Below, one piece after another: positions 1-5,715 of a stretch of 6,492 bases of DNA. Position 1 is the stretch's first letter; each line of letters opens with the position of its first letter. The translations under genes and the position numbers were made by a program. This stretch comes from Bacteroidota bacterium. Lineage in GTDB: Bacteria; Bacteroidota; Ignavibacteria; Ignavibacteriales; Melioribacteraceae. A model generated the notes under the pieces. It saw nothing but the letters and a program-made list of their open reading frames with translations. It had not been told where the DNA came from and ran no database searches. The stretch covers positions 1 to 6,492 of the forward strand of contig JAEXUB010000065.1 in the NCBI GenBank assembly GCA_023453125.1. The letters run 5' to 3'.

Positions 1-77
1 GTAAACTCATTGAGTTCGGCCGGATCAAGTTCATTATCCAGATATTTATTCAGCAGTTCGTCAGTTCTCTTTTTCAT
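1..77 (-). CDS. Probable anti-sigma factor, N-terminal fragment (runs off the window)
   Basis: Only the first 25 codons are inside the window; the gene continues past position 1. The start ATG (77-75) overlaps the sigma factor's TGA (76-74) as ATGA, and a strong AGGAGG-type ribosome binding site lies at 90-85 inside the sigma gene, so the start is well supported and translation is probably coupled. The visible peptide begins MKKRTDELLNKYLDNEL, followed by DPAELNEF. This is the 'LLxxYLDxEL, then acidic' opening typical of cytoplasmic anti-sigma domains of the zinc-finger (zf-HC2/ASD) type. The zinc ligands (HxxxCxxC) and any membrane segment would lie outside the window and cannot be checked. 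Inference: it binds and holds the upstream ECF sigma factor inactive until a signal arrives. The position immediately after the sigma gene is the main support. Confidence 0.6.
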   Translation of the reverse strand, partial: MKKRTDELLNKYLDNELDPAELNEF

Positions 78-640
78 ATCAGTTCCTCCTGGAGATTATG
101 TTTAACCACCAGATCTTTTAATGCCGTACGCGAACGGTGAAGCATTACTTTTGCGTTTACAAGAGACATCCCCATAACCTGGCTTATCTCATGCAGACTC
201 ATATCGTCAATATAATATAAAATAATTATTAGCGCACTCCTGGGGGGAAGTTTTTCAACCATCTGAATTACGTAGTTGTTAACATTTTCCGCTTTAGAAT
301 AGATTTCGTTATCGTAAGATTCTATTTCGAATTCCTCATCAATGGAAATCATTTCTTTTTCGGTTTTTCTTTTTTTGGCATTCAGAATGGTAATTGCGGT
401 ATTGTAAACAATCCGGTAGAACCAGGTAGAGAATTTAGATTCCCCTTTGAAAGAATTTAAGGAATTGAAGGCTTTAAGGAAAGAATCCTGCAGCGCCTCC
501 TCGGCATCCATCTGGTTCTTAAGGAGCCGCTTTAGCATCGAAAAGGCCTTATTCTTGTATCTCTCCACCAAAAGCGCAAAATCAGCCTGATTTCCCCTTT
601 TTACCGATTCTATTATCTCTATGTCGCTTAAATTTTTCAT
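74..640 (-). CDS. ECF-subfamily RNA polymerase sigma factor (sigma-70 family)
   Basis: A 188-residue protein of the usual ECF length, containing only regions 2 and 4. Region 2 spans about residues 21-90 and includes the -10 recognition/core-binding stretch DAEEALQDSFLKAF (46-58) and FSTWFYRIVYNTA (70-82). Region 4 spans about 125-178, with LPPRSALIIILYYIDDMS and the helix-turn-helix ISQVMGMSLVNAKVMLHRSRTAL (152-174), which reads the -35 element. There is no SnoaL-like or other C-terminal extension. The protein directs core polymerase to a specific regulon, probably a stress or envelope response, but the target cannot be told from sequence. The ATG at 640 gives the canonical ECF N-terminus (SDIEIIESVKRGNQADF); no Shine-Dalgarno sequence precedes it. 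The stop overlaps the start of the anti-sigma-like gene (ATGA). A candidate ECF-type promoter lies just upstream, suggesting autoregulation. Confidence 0.95.
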   Translation of the reverse strand: MKNLSDIEIIESVKRGNQADFALLVERYKNKAFSMLKRLLKNQMDAEEALQDSFLKAFNSLNSFKGESKFSTWFYRIVYNTAITILNAKKRKTEKEMISIDEEFEIESYDNEIYSKAENVNNYVIQMVEKLPPRSALIIILYYIDDMSLHEISQVMGMSLVNAKVMLHRSRTALKDLVVKHNLQEELI

Positions 641-650
641 TCTATACTTA

Positions 651-678
651 AGACTACAAAATTCTTCTTTAGGTTACA
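651..678 (-). promoter_or_regulatory. Candidate ECF-type promoter of the sigma gene
   Basis: Read on the minus strand, TGTAAC (678-673) is followed after 16 nt by TAGTCT (656-651). This resembles the common ECF architecture of an AAC-containing -35 element and a GTC-containing -10 element at 16-17 nt spacing. The site is 10 nt upstream of the sigma ATG, so a transcript started here would have a leader of only a few bases. That agrees with the missing ribosome binding site. The match was made by eye and autoregulation is inferred. Confidence 0.4.
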
Positions 679-685
679 ATAATCC

Positions 686-720
686 CCTCTCCGAATTATT
701 AAATCCTTTTAATAGAGAGG
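686..720. repeat. Inverted repeat in the divergent intergenic region
   Basis: Two nested arms pair: CCTCTC (686-691) with GAGAGG (715-720), and TATTAAA (697-703) with TTTAATA (708-714) around a TCCT loop, leaving CGAAT (692-696) as a one-sided bulge. It is not an intrinsic terminator in either direction because no T-run follows the stem on either strand (the plus strand continues with AAAAAAG). It lies between the candidate sigma promoter and the GNAT gene, so an operator or a leader hairpin is possible. Nothing proves a function. Confidence 0.35.
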
Positions 721-805
721 AAAAAAGAGGCCATTTAATCTCTTTTTGCGTAATTTTTGCCGATTATATTATATATTCGCATATTAAAATTTTCGGAGTA
801 CCCGG

Positions 806-1927
806 ATGGGCATTGAAATAAAAGAAGTTCTTAGCAAAAAAGATTTGAAAAAATTCATCAAATTTCCTTTTGAACTCTACAAGGGGAATAAGTATTGGGT
901 ACCCCCATTAATATTTGATGACGTTAAGACATTAAGCAAAGATAAGAATCCCGCATTCGATTTCTGCGAGGCGCGCTATTGGCTTGCTTATAAGGATGGG
1001 AAACTGGCAGGACGAATTGCCGCGATTATTAACCACAAATTCAACGAAATGTGGAAACAGAAGGCAATCCGCTTCGGATGGATTGTCTTTATTGATGATG
1101 CCGAAGTCGTTAAAGCCCTTATGAATGAAGTTGAAAAATGGGGAAAGGAATCGGGACTTGAATATGTTCACGGGCCTCTCGGATTTACCGATTTTGATCC
1201 GGAAGGACTGCTGATTGAAGGTTTTGAAGAACTCTCTACATTCGGCGCCATTTACAACTATCCATATTACCAGAAGCATGTTGAGGATCTAGCATACGTA
1301 AAGGATGCCGACTGGATTGAGTTTAATGTTGAATCCCCCAAGACTCCAAATGAAAAAGTATCCAGAATAGCCGAGGTCGTTAAGCAGAGAAATAAACTCA
1401 AACTACTAAAGGTCAACAAGGCAAAAGAACTTCTCCCCTACGCAAATGAAATTTTTTACCTTATTAATGATGCGTATAAAGACTTGTATGGATTTGTTCC
1501 GCTTACCGACAAACAGATAGAAATGTATACAAAGGCCTATTTCGGCTTTATTAAACCCGGATATGTTCCCGTAATTCTGGATGAAAACAATAAGGTAGCG
1601 GCATTCGGCATTACTATGCCCTCCCTCTCCAAGGCAATGCAGAAGGCAAACGGCCGCTTATTCCCATTCGGGTTCCTTCATATTCTTGATGCAATGAAGA
1701 ATTGCCGGGATGCAGACCTTTATTTAACTGCTGTTCGCGCCGACCTGCAGAATAAAGGAGTTAATTCCCTCCTTATGACTGAAGTAAACAATGTGTTTAT
1801 TAATAATAATATTGAATTTGTTGAGACAAACAGGGAACTGGAAGAAAACTCAAAAATCCAGGCACAATGGCGTTTTTACAATGCACGCCAGCATAAAAGA
1901 AGAAGATGCTATAAAAAAAGCATATAG
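806..1927 (+). CDS. GNAT-fold acyltransferase-like protein, YghO-like family, substrate unknown
   Basis: A 373-residue soluble protein without signal peptide or membrane segment. It matches, as I recognise it, a widespread family of ~370-390 aa GNAT-superfamily proteins (some copies are mis-annotated as 'GTP cyclohydrolase'). Family marks are the central HGPLGFTDFDPEGLLIEGFEE (122-142), then IYNYPYYQKHVE (149-160), and the basic end RQHKRRRCY (361-369). The N-terminal half (about 55-120) looks like one GNAT-like sheet. The C-terminal half has an acyl-CoA-binding-like loop, AVRADLQNKGVNSLLM (309-324), where QxxG (315-318) is kept but the usual second small residue is N320. The ATG at 806 has a GGAG box 7 nt upstream (795-798). 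The gene appears monocistronic, divergent from the sigma gene and closed by a terminator. An N-acyltransferase role is likely by fold. Some long GNAT-like proteins make ceramide in bacteria, but no sphingolipid genes are visible here. Confidence 0.75.
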   Translation: MGIEIKEVLSKKDLKKFIKFPFELYKGNKYWVPPLIFDDVKTLSKDKNPAFDFCEARYWLAYKDGKLAGRIAAIINHKFNEMWKQKAIRFGWIVFIDDAEVVKALMNEVEKWGKESGLEYVHGPLGFTDFDPEGLLIEGFEELSTFGAIYNYPYYQKHVEDLAYVKDADWIEFNVESPKTPNEKVSRIAEVVKQRNKLKLLKVNKAKELLPYANEIFYLINDAYKDLYGFVPLTDKQIEMYTKAYFGFIKPGYVPVILDENNKVAAFGITMPSLSKAMQKANGRLFPFGFLHILDAMKNCRDADLYLTAVRADLQNKGVNSLLMTEVNNVFINNNIEFVETNRELEENSKIQAQWRFYNARQHKRRRCYKKSI

Positions 1928-1959
1928 AAGTATTATTTAAATCATTCGTTTTATATCAC

Positions 1960-1999
1960 AGTTTGTGTCCCCGGTTGACGGCGGGCACAAACTTTTTTT
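1960..1999 (+). terminator. Intrinsic terminator after the GNAT gene
   Basis: AGTTTGTG (1960-1967) pairs perfectly with CACAAACT (1986-1993), and the stem extends inward through a T-G wobble and two C-G pairs. A run of seven T follows at 1993-1999. It begins 32 nt after the GNAT stop codon and separates that gene from the lipoprotein gene. Confidence 0.85.
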
Positions 2000-2010
2000 A
2001 TGCCCTTCTG

Positions 2011-2016
2011 TATAAT
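2011..2016 (+). promoter_or_regulatory. Candidate -10 element for the lipoprotein gene
   Basis: A perfect TATAAT lies 35 nt upstream of the lipoprotein ATG and just after the preceding terminator, where a promoter is needed. No good -35 hexamer stands 16-18 nt upstream: the positions fall on CAAACT in the terminator stem. The TTGACG at 1975-1980 is 30 nt away, too far to pair with it. The call therefore rests on the -10 element and position alone. Confidence 0.4.
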
Positions 2017-2051
2017 ACAGCAGAACAAATAATTTATTTTGGAGACATATC

Positions 2052-2771
2052 ATGAAAAGAAAACTCTTTTTCCCCCTATTAGCCGCAGCAATGGCTTTAA
2101 CTCTTGCCGGATGTTCCAATTCAACCGATCCGGTTAACTCGGGGACTATTACTCTTTCCTCAAAATATGATACCCGGGTGCTGGGGAAAGATGCATTTCT
2201 TGCAGGAATTGATTCGATTAAGATTACAAAAGCCACCTACCTGCTCAGAGAAATTAAATTCAAAACCCAGAACGACAGTACCGAAGGGATATATAAAACA
2301 ACTCCTCTCATTCTTGAATTAAATCTTAACGGCGCTGTTCAGACAATTCAGGGACTGACCGTTCCATTCGGAACTTACAACAGGCTCGAGTTCGATATTC
2401 ATAAAGCTGAAGCCGCCGATACTACTGCTATGACCGCCGACCAAAAGGCTAAAGCCCGCCGGTTCTTTGACGGAGTTAACAGATACAGCATTATAATTGA
2501 AGGCAAAACATACACAGGTGGCGTTGCCGCAGACTTTGTTTACAAGTCAAGCTTAAATGTTAAACAGAAAATCGACCTTCAGACTCCGATTGCCGTTGCA
2601 GAAAACAACCCCGATTTCTCGGTTACAATGAAAATAAGCTCGTATGGATGGTTCCTTAGCGGAAATAATTTCCTCGATCCGGCTACCGCAAATAAATCTG
2701 CCATCGATAATAATATAAGGGCATCTATCCGGGCATTTAAAGACAATAATAAGGACGGTTCAGCAGATTAA
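2052..2771 (+). CDS. Lipoprotein with beta-rich domain and C-terminal calcium-loop-like motif
   Basis: A 239-residue predicted lipoprotein. The signal peptide (1-20) has a KRK n-region, a hydrophobic core and the lipobox LAGC with the lipid-modified Cys at 21. The next residue is Ser and no Asp retention signal is seen, so outer-membrane placement is likely. The mature part alternates polar and hydrophobic residues like a beta-sandwich, including SIKITKATYLLREIKFK (55-71) and later PLILELNLNG and VPFGTYNRLEFDI. This is reminiscent of DUF4382-type lipoproteins, but I cannot assign the family with certainty. The protein ends in DNNKDGSAD (231-239), like the first nine positions of an EF-hand, dockerin or thrombospondin type 3 calcium loop. 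The ATG at 2052 has GGAG at 2041-2044, 7 nt upstream. The gene stands alone between two terminators. Function unknown; a surface or structural role is a guess. Confidence 0.85.
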   Translation: MKRKLFFPLLAAAMALTLAGCSNSTDPVNSGTITLSSKYDTRVLGKDAFLAGIDSIKITKATYLLREIKFKTQNDSTEGIYKTTPLILELNLNGAVQTIQGLTVPFGTYNRLEFDIHKAEAADTTAMTADQKAKARRFFDGVNRYSIIIEGKTYTGGVAADFVYKSSLNVKQKIDLQTPIAVAENNPDFSVTMKISSYGWFLSGNNFLDPATANKSAIDNNIRASIRAFKDNNKDGSAD

Positions 2772-2779
2772 CAATTAAT

Positions 2780-2809
2780 GGGGCGGATGAAAATCCGCCC
2801 CTTATTTTT
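2780..2809 (+). terminator. Strong intrinsic terminator after the lipoprotein gene
   Basis: GGGGCGGAT (2780-2788) and ATCCGCCCC (2793-2801) form a perfect 9-bp GC-rich stem closed by a GAAA tetraloop, followed by TTATTTTT (2802-2809). It starts 8 nt after the stop codon and isolates the sialidase cluster from the lipoprotein gene, so the cluster needs its own promoter in the ~60 bases between 2810 and 2869. Confidence 0.93.
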
Positions 2810-2869
2810 CCCTTCCCTTTGCATTTCTTTTGCTATTTTACGGTATTCAATAATTATCAGAATAATCCT

Positions 2870-4438
2870 ATGAGAAGATTTTTATTCTATCTGCTCTTAT
2901 TTATCGCTGTAAATGCAGCCGCACAGGAAAGGTATTCCGTATCCGGCAAACCCCTTACCGCACCGGTATTCATTGGCGCCGATAAAAACTTTGTGAGTAT
3001 TATTACGGCGGAGGCCCCCGGAGAAAAAATCTCCATTCTGCAATCCTTTGCCTTTGAAACAGAAAATAAATCCGCCCGCTTAATTACTTCCGCTAAAGTT
3101 TATGCTTTATCCGGTAAAAAAGATACACTTATAGGTGTTTTGAACAAGCCGTTTAAAAACACCGGTGCAGTAAAACTTAACTACGCTCTTCCCAAAGGTA
3201 TTTCTACAATTAAAATCAGCCTTGAAATTTTACCGGAAAGTTCAATTGAGTCTTTCATTAAGTTTAAATCTGCGTCTGTTATAATCGGAGGAAAGAAATA
3301 TCCTCTGGATAAAAAATTCTCTTCTTACAGAATCGGGCATATTATAAGAAAGCCGGGGGACTATAATGTAAAGAGTTTTAGGATACCGGGACTGGCAGCT
3401 TCCAACAAGGGAACACTCCTCGCGGTTTATGATATCAGGAAAAATAATTCGAAAGATCTTCCTGCAGACATTGACGTTGGGCTGAGCAGAAGTACAGACG
3501 AAGGACAAACCTGGCTTCCGATGCAGGTTATTATGGATATGGGAGAACCGCACGACCAGAATGGAATTGGGGATCCTTCAATATTGGTTGATAAAAACAG
3601 CGGAACAATTTGGGTTGCCGCCCTCTGGAGTAAAGGAAACAGATCCTGGTGGGGGTCTGGACCAGGATTAACCCCCGATGAAACCGGGCAGTTTATGCTT
3701 GTAAAAAGCACGGACGATGGACTTACCTGGTCTGCACCAATCAACATTACAAAGCAGGTTAAGAACCCCAAGTGGAATCTCTTCTTCCAGGGACCTGGAA
3801 ACGGCATTACTCTCTCTAACGGTGCACTTGTATTCCCTGCACAGTTCAAAGATTCTACTGCAATGCCTTATTCAACAATTATCTACAGCTACGATAACGG
3901 GAAAACCTGGAAAGCAGGCAAAGGGGCTAAATCGAATACAACCGAGGCTCAGGTTGTTGAGCTTACAAACGGTTTATTAATGCTGAATATGAGGGATAAC
4001 AGAGGGGGTTCCCGTTCTGTTGCTGTCTCTTCCGATATGGGGGAAACCTGGATTGAACACTCCTCTTCCCGCTCAGAGCTTATTGAACCAGTATGTATGG
4101 CAAGTTTTATACGGGTAGCTAATGAAGTGTACGGCATAAAAAATTCAGTCCTCGCATTTTCAAATCCGGCCAGTAAAAAGAACAGGGATAGCCTGACAGT
4201 TAAATTCAGCCTGGATGAAGGGAGAACATGGCAGGGATTGCGTAATAAACCGATTCTGATTGATGAGAGGGATTCTTACGGCTACTCCTGCTTAACAAAA
4301 ATTGATGAAAACCATCTGGGACTTCTTTACGAGGGTATTGATGAAATATTTTTTGTAAAGATAGAAATCCCGGAAGCCATAATTAAAAAAGAAATTAACG
4401 ATTTTGATGGAGGAAGCGGTGTTATCAGGAAAAAGTAA
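2870..4438 (+). CDS. Secreted exo-alpha-sialidase (neuraminidase), GH33 family
   Basis: A 522-residue enzyme predicted to release terminal sialic acids from glycoconjugates outside the cytoplasm. Residues 1-18 are a signal peptide (cleavage after NAAA). Residues ~25-150 form an extra N-terminal beta domain like that of Bacteroides sialidases (BNR_assoc_N type), and ~155-500 the six-bladed propeller. FRIP (170-173) supplies the first Arg of the triad (R171); R375 (in LNMRDN) and R439 fit the other two. D196 (in KDLP) fits the acid/base, Y472 (in GYSCLT) the nucleophile and E359 its partner. Five Asp-boxes (SxDxGxTW) start at 208, 280, 340, 387 and 447. No type IX sorting domain is seen. The ATG at 2870 is chosen because it starts the signal peptide; an in-frame TTG at 2819 would add 17 residues in front of it. 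No Shine-Dalgarno is visible. The 3' end overlaps the next gene by 20 nt. Confidence 0.93.
   Translation: MRRFLFYLLLFIAVNAAAQERYSVSGKPLTAPVFIGADKNFVSIITAEAPGEKISILQSFAFETENKSARLITSAKVYALSGKKDTLIGVLNKPFKNTGAVKLNYALPKGISTIKISLEILPESSIESFIKFKSASVIIGGKKYPLDKKFSSYRIGHIIRKPGDYNVKSFRIPGLAASNKGTLLAVYDIRKNNSKDLPADIDVGLSRSTDEGQTWLPMQVIMDMGEPHDQNGIGDPSILVDKNSGTIWVAALWSKGNRSWWGSGPGLTPDETGQFMLVKSTDDGLTWSAPINITKQVKNPKWNLFFQGPGNGITLSNGALVFPAQFKDSTAMPYSTIIYSYDNGKTWKAGKGAKSNTTEAQVVELTNGLLMLNMRDNRGGSRSVAVSSDMGETWIEHSSSRSELIEPVCMASFIRVANEVYGIKNSVLAFSNPASKKNRDSLTVKFSLDEGRTWQGLRNKPILIDERDSYGYSCLTKIDENHLGLLYEGIDEIFFVKIEIPEAIIKKEINDFDGGSGVIRKK
4409..4413 (+). promoter_or_regulatory. Ribosome binding site fixing a GTG start
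   Basis: GGAGG lies inside the 3' end of the sialidase gene, 5 nt before GTG at 4419. It supports GTG as the real start of the serine hydrolase; the upstream ATG (4407) overlaps this GGAGG and the TTG (4404) lies just in front of it. A ribosome finishing the sialidase would terminate next to this site, which fits translational coupling. Confidence 0.7.
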
Positions 4439-5711
4439 AAAAGGCATTTTTTTATTTCTCTTATTATTTGTTTCTATTGTTTATTCTCAGGATAAGATTT
4501 CTCCTGTTGAAAAACAGGCGCGCGAACTGATGAAATATTTTGCAAATCCGGCGGGGGCTGAGAAATTATTTACTAAGGATTTTCTTAAGCAGGTACCCCC
4601 CGACAGGATGGCCGGGATTCTGAAATATTATTACTCAGCCTGCGGCGCCCCCGTAAAAATTGAACCTGTTAAAATTACGAGCGGCTTTTCTGCGAAATAT
4701 GACTACTTTTTTGAAAAGAATTCAACTGTAGCCGTTACAATTAATGTTGAACAGAAAGAGCCTTATTTAATAAGCGGCCTCTTCTTCGGCAATCCGGTTA
4801 TTTTTGCGGCCGATTTTAATGAGTTCATTGAGCAATTAAAAAAACTTCCGGGAGAGACTTCACTTCTTGCCGCAAAGCTGGATAAAGATAAGCTTGTAAC
4901 TGTTGCCGAACATAATCCTGACAAGCATCTTGCCATCGGTTCCTCCTTTAAGCTTTACATTCTGAGCGAACTTTTAAGAACAATTAATCTCGGACAGAGG
5001 AAATGGTCTGACGTAATTAAATTAAACGAAGAATGCCGTTCACTCCCGAGCGGATTTCTGCACGATTGGCATACCGGAACTTATATGACTCTTGAATCAC
5101 TTGCCTCATTAATGATTTCAATAAGCGACAATACTGCTACAGATAACCTTCTTAGAACCGCCGGAAGGGAGAATGTTGAAAAGATTCAAAAGACGGCAGG
5201 GCATTCCAATCCGCAGCTCAACATTCCTTTCCTCGCTACTATGGATATGTTTAAGCTTAAGGGAGGGCCCGATAAGGGAACAATTGAAAAATATCTCGCT
5301 TCGTCCGACAGGAAGAAATTCCTGAAAGAAGAACTTGCTAAAATCAAAAGAGATGATTTTGTAATGTGGGATGCCCCGTTTTATATTGACAAAGTTGAGT
5401 GGTTTGCATCTGCCCGCGATTTGTGCAATGTTATGAACTGGATTAAAAAGAACAGCGATAAGGAGAAAGATAGCAGAACAAGAAATATCCTCTCAATCAA
5501 TCCCGGTACAACAATATCAAAGGATAAATGGAAATACATCGGCTATAAGGGGGGCTCTGAACCGGGAGTTATGAATATGACTTATCTCCTTCAGTCAGCT
5601 GCCGGCGACTGGTATGTACTCTCCTGCGGATGGAATAATCCAAAGGCATCGCTGGATGAGGCAAAGTTTGCCGGTATGGTTTCAAGGGCAATTCAGCTTT
5701 TGGAGAAATAG
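4419..5711 (+). CDS. Exported class A beta-lactamase-fold serine hydrolase, ORF12/Cpe-like
   Basis: A 430-residue protein from the GTG at 4419, with a signal peptide (KSKK n-region, hydrophobic core 10-22, likely cleavage after VYS at 23). Residues ~28-130 resemble the NTF2-like N-terminal domain of Streptomyces clavuligerus ORF12 (Cpe): FTKDFLKQVPPDRM (51-64), then strands ending in LISGLFFG (117-124). Residues ~135-430 are a penicillin-binding/class A beta-lactamase fold: SSFK (nucleophile S175, base K178), SDN (236-238), and KGGS (377-380) in place of KTG. No ExxLN deacylation motif is visible where E166 of class A enzymes should be; FLATMDMFKLKG (271-282) lies near that place. It is therefore more likely an esterase, amidase or peptidase than an efficient beta-lactamase. 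It overlaps the sialidase by 20 nt and precedes the pseudouridine synthase by 4 nt. Resistance should not be inferred from the fold. Confidence 0.87.
   Translation: MLSGKSKKGIFLFLLLFVSIVYSQDKISPVEKQARELMKYFANPAGAEKLFTKDFLKQVPPDRMAGILKYYYSACGAPVKIEPVKITSGFSAKYDYFFEKNSTVAVTINVEQKEPYLISGLFFGNPVIFAADFNEFIEQLKKLPGETSLLAAKLDKDKLVTVAEHNPDKHLAIGSSFKLYILSELLRTINLGQRKWSDVIKLNEECRSLPSGFLHDWHTGTYMTLESLASLMISISDNTATDNLLRTAGRENVEKIQKTAGHSNPQLNIPFLATMDMFKLKGGPDKGTIEKYLASSDRKKFLKEELAKIKRDDFVMWDAPFYIDKVEWFASARDLCNVMNWIKKNSDKEKDSRTRNILSINPGTTISKDKWKYIGYKGGSEPGVMNMTYLLQSAAGDWYVLSCGWNNPKASLDEAKFAGMVSRAIQLLEK
5702..5705 (+). promoter_or_regulatory. Ribosome binding site for the pseudouridine synthase (TTG start)
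   Basis: GGAG sits in the last codons of the serine hydrolase gene, 10 nt before TTG at 5716. The spacing is a little long. A GTG at 5725 is the other credible start and has no better site. Confidence 0.4.
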
Positions 5712-5715
5712 TTTT

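Larger units (their letters stand above)
641..805. other. Divergent intergenic region between the sigma and GNAT genes
   Basis: This stretch of 165 bases separates two genes that point away from each other, so it must carry promoters for both or lie between separate units. Besides the sigma promoter candidate and the inverted repeat, the right half is very AT-rich. For the plus strand, TTGCGT (746-751) and TTATAT (769-774) stand 17 nt apart and could be a housekeeping-type promoter, but both are imperfect. A GGAG ribosome binding site at 795-798 serves the GNAT gene. A possible 66-codon reading frame crossing the region (621-821, plus) has no recognisable content and overlaps both genes. Confidence 0.35.

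Noticed and set aside
621..821. 66-codon plus-strand reading frame across the divergent intergenic region
   Set aside because: It overlaps the starts of both flanking genes, has no ribosome binding site or recognisable domain, and runs through the AT-rich promoter region.
1975..1980. TTGACG as a -35 element for the lipoprotein promoter
   Set aside because: It lies 30 nt from the TATAAT at 2011, far outside the usual 16-18 nt spacing, and is part of the terminator hairpin.
2819..2869. Upstream TTG start for the sialidase
   Set aside because: It would put 17 non-signal-like residues ahead of a textbook signal peptide that begins at ATG 2870.
3427..3849. 140-codon minus-strand frame inside the sialidase gene
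   Set aside because: It lies wholly opposite well-supported propeller sequence with Asp-boxes; the translation is low in recognisable structure and looks like an antisense shadow.
3491..4234. Asp-box codons as a DNA repeat array
   Set aside because: The five SxDxGxTW motifs repeat at the protein level only, at uneven spacing. The DNA between them is not repeated, so this is blade structure and not a tandem repeat or CRISPR.
4419..5711. Calling the serine hydrolase an antibiotic-resistance beta-lactamase
   Set aside because: The fold motifs fit, but KTG is replaced by KGG and no ExxLN motif is visible. The extra N-terminal domain points to the ORF12-like esterase group instead.
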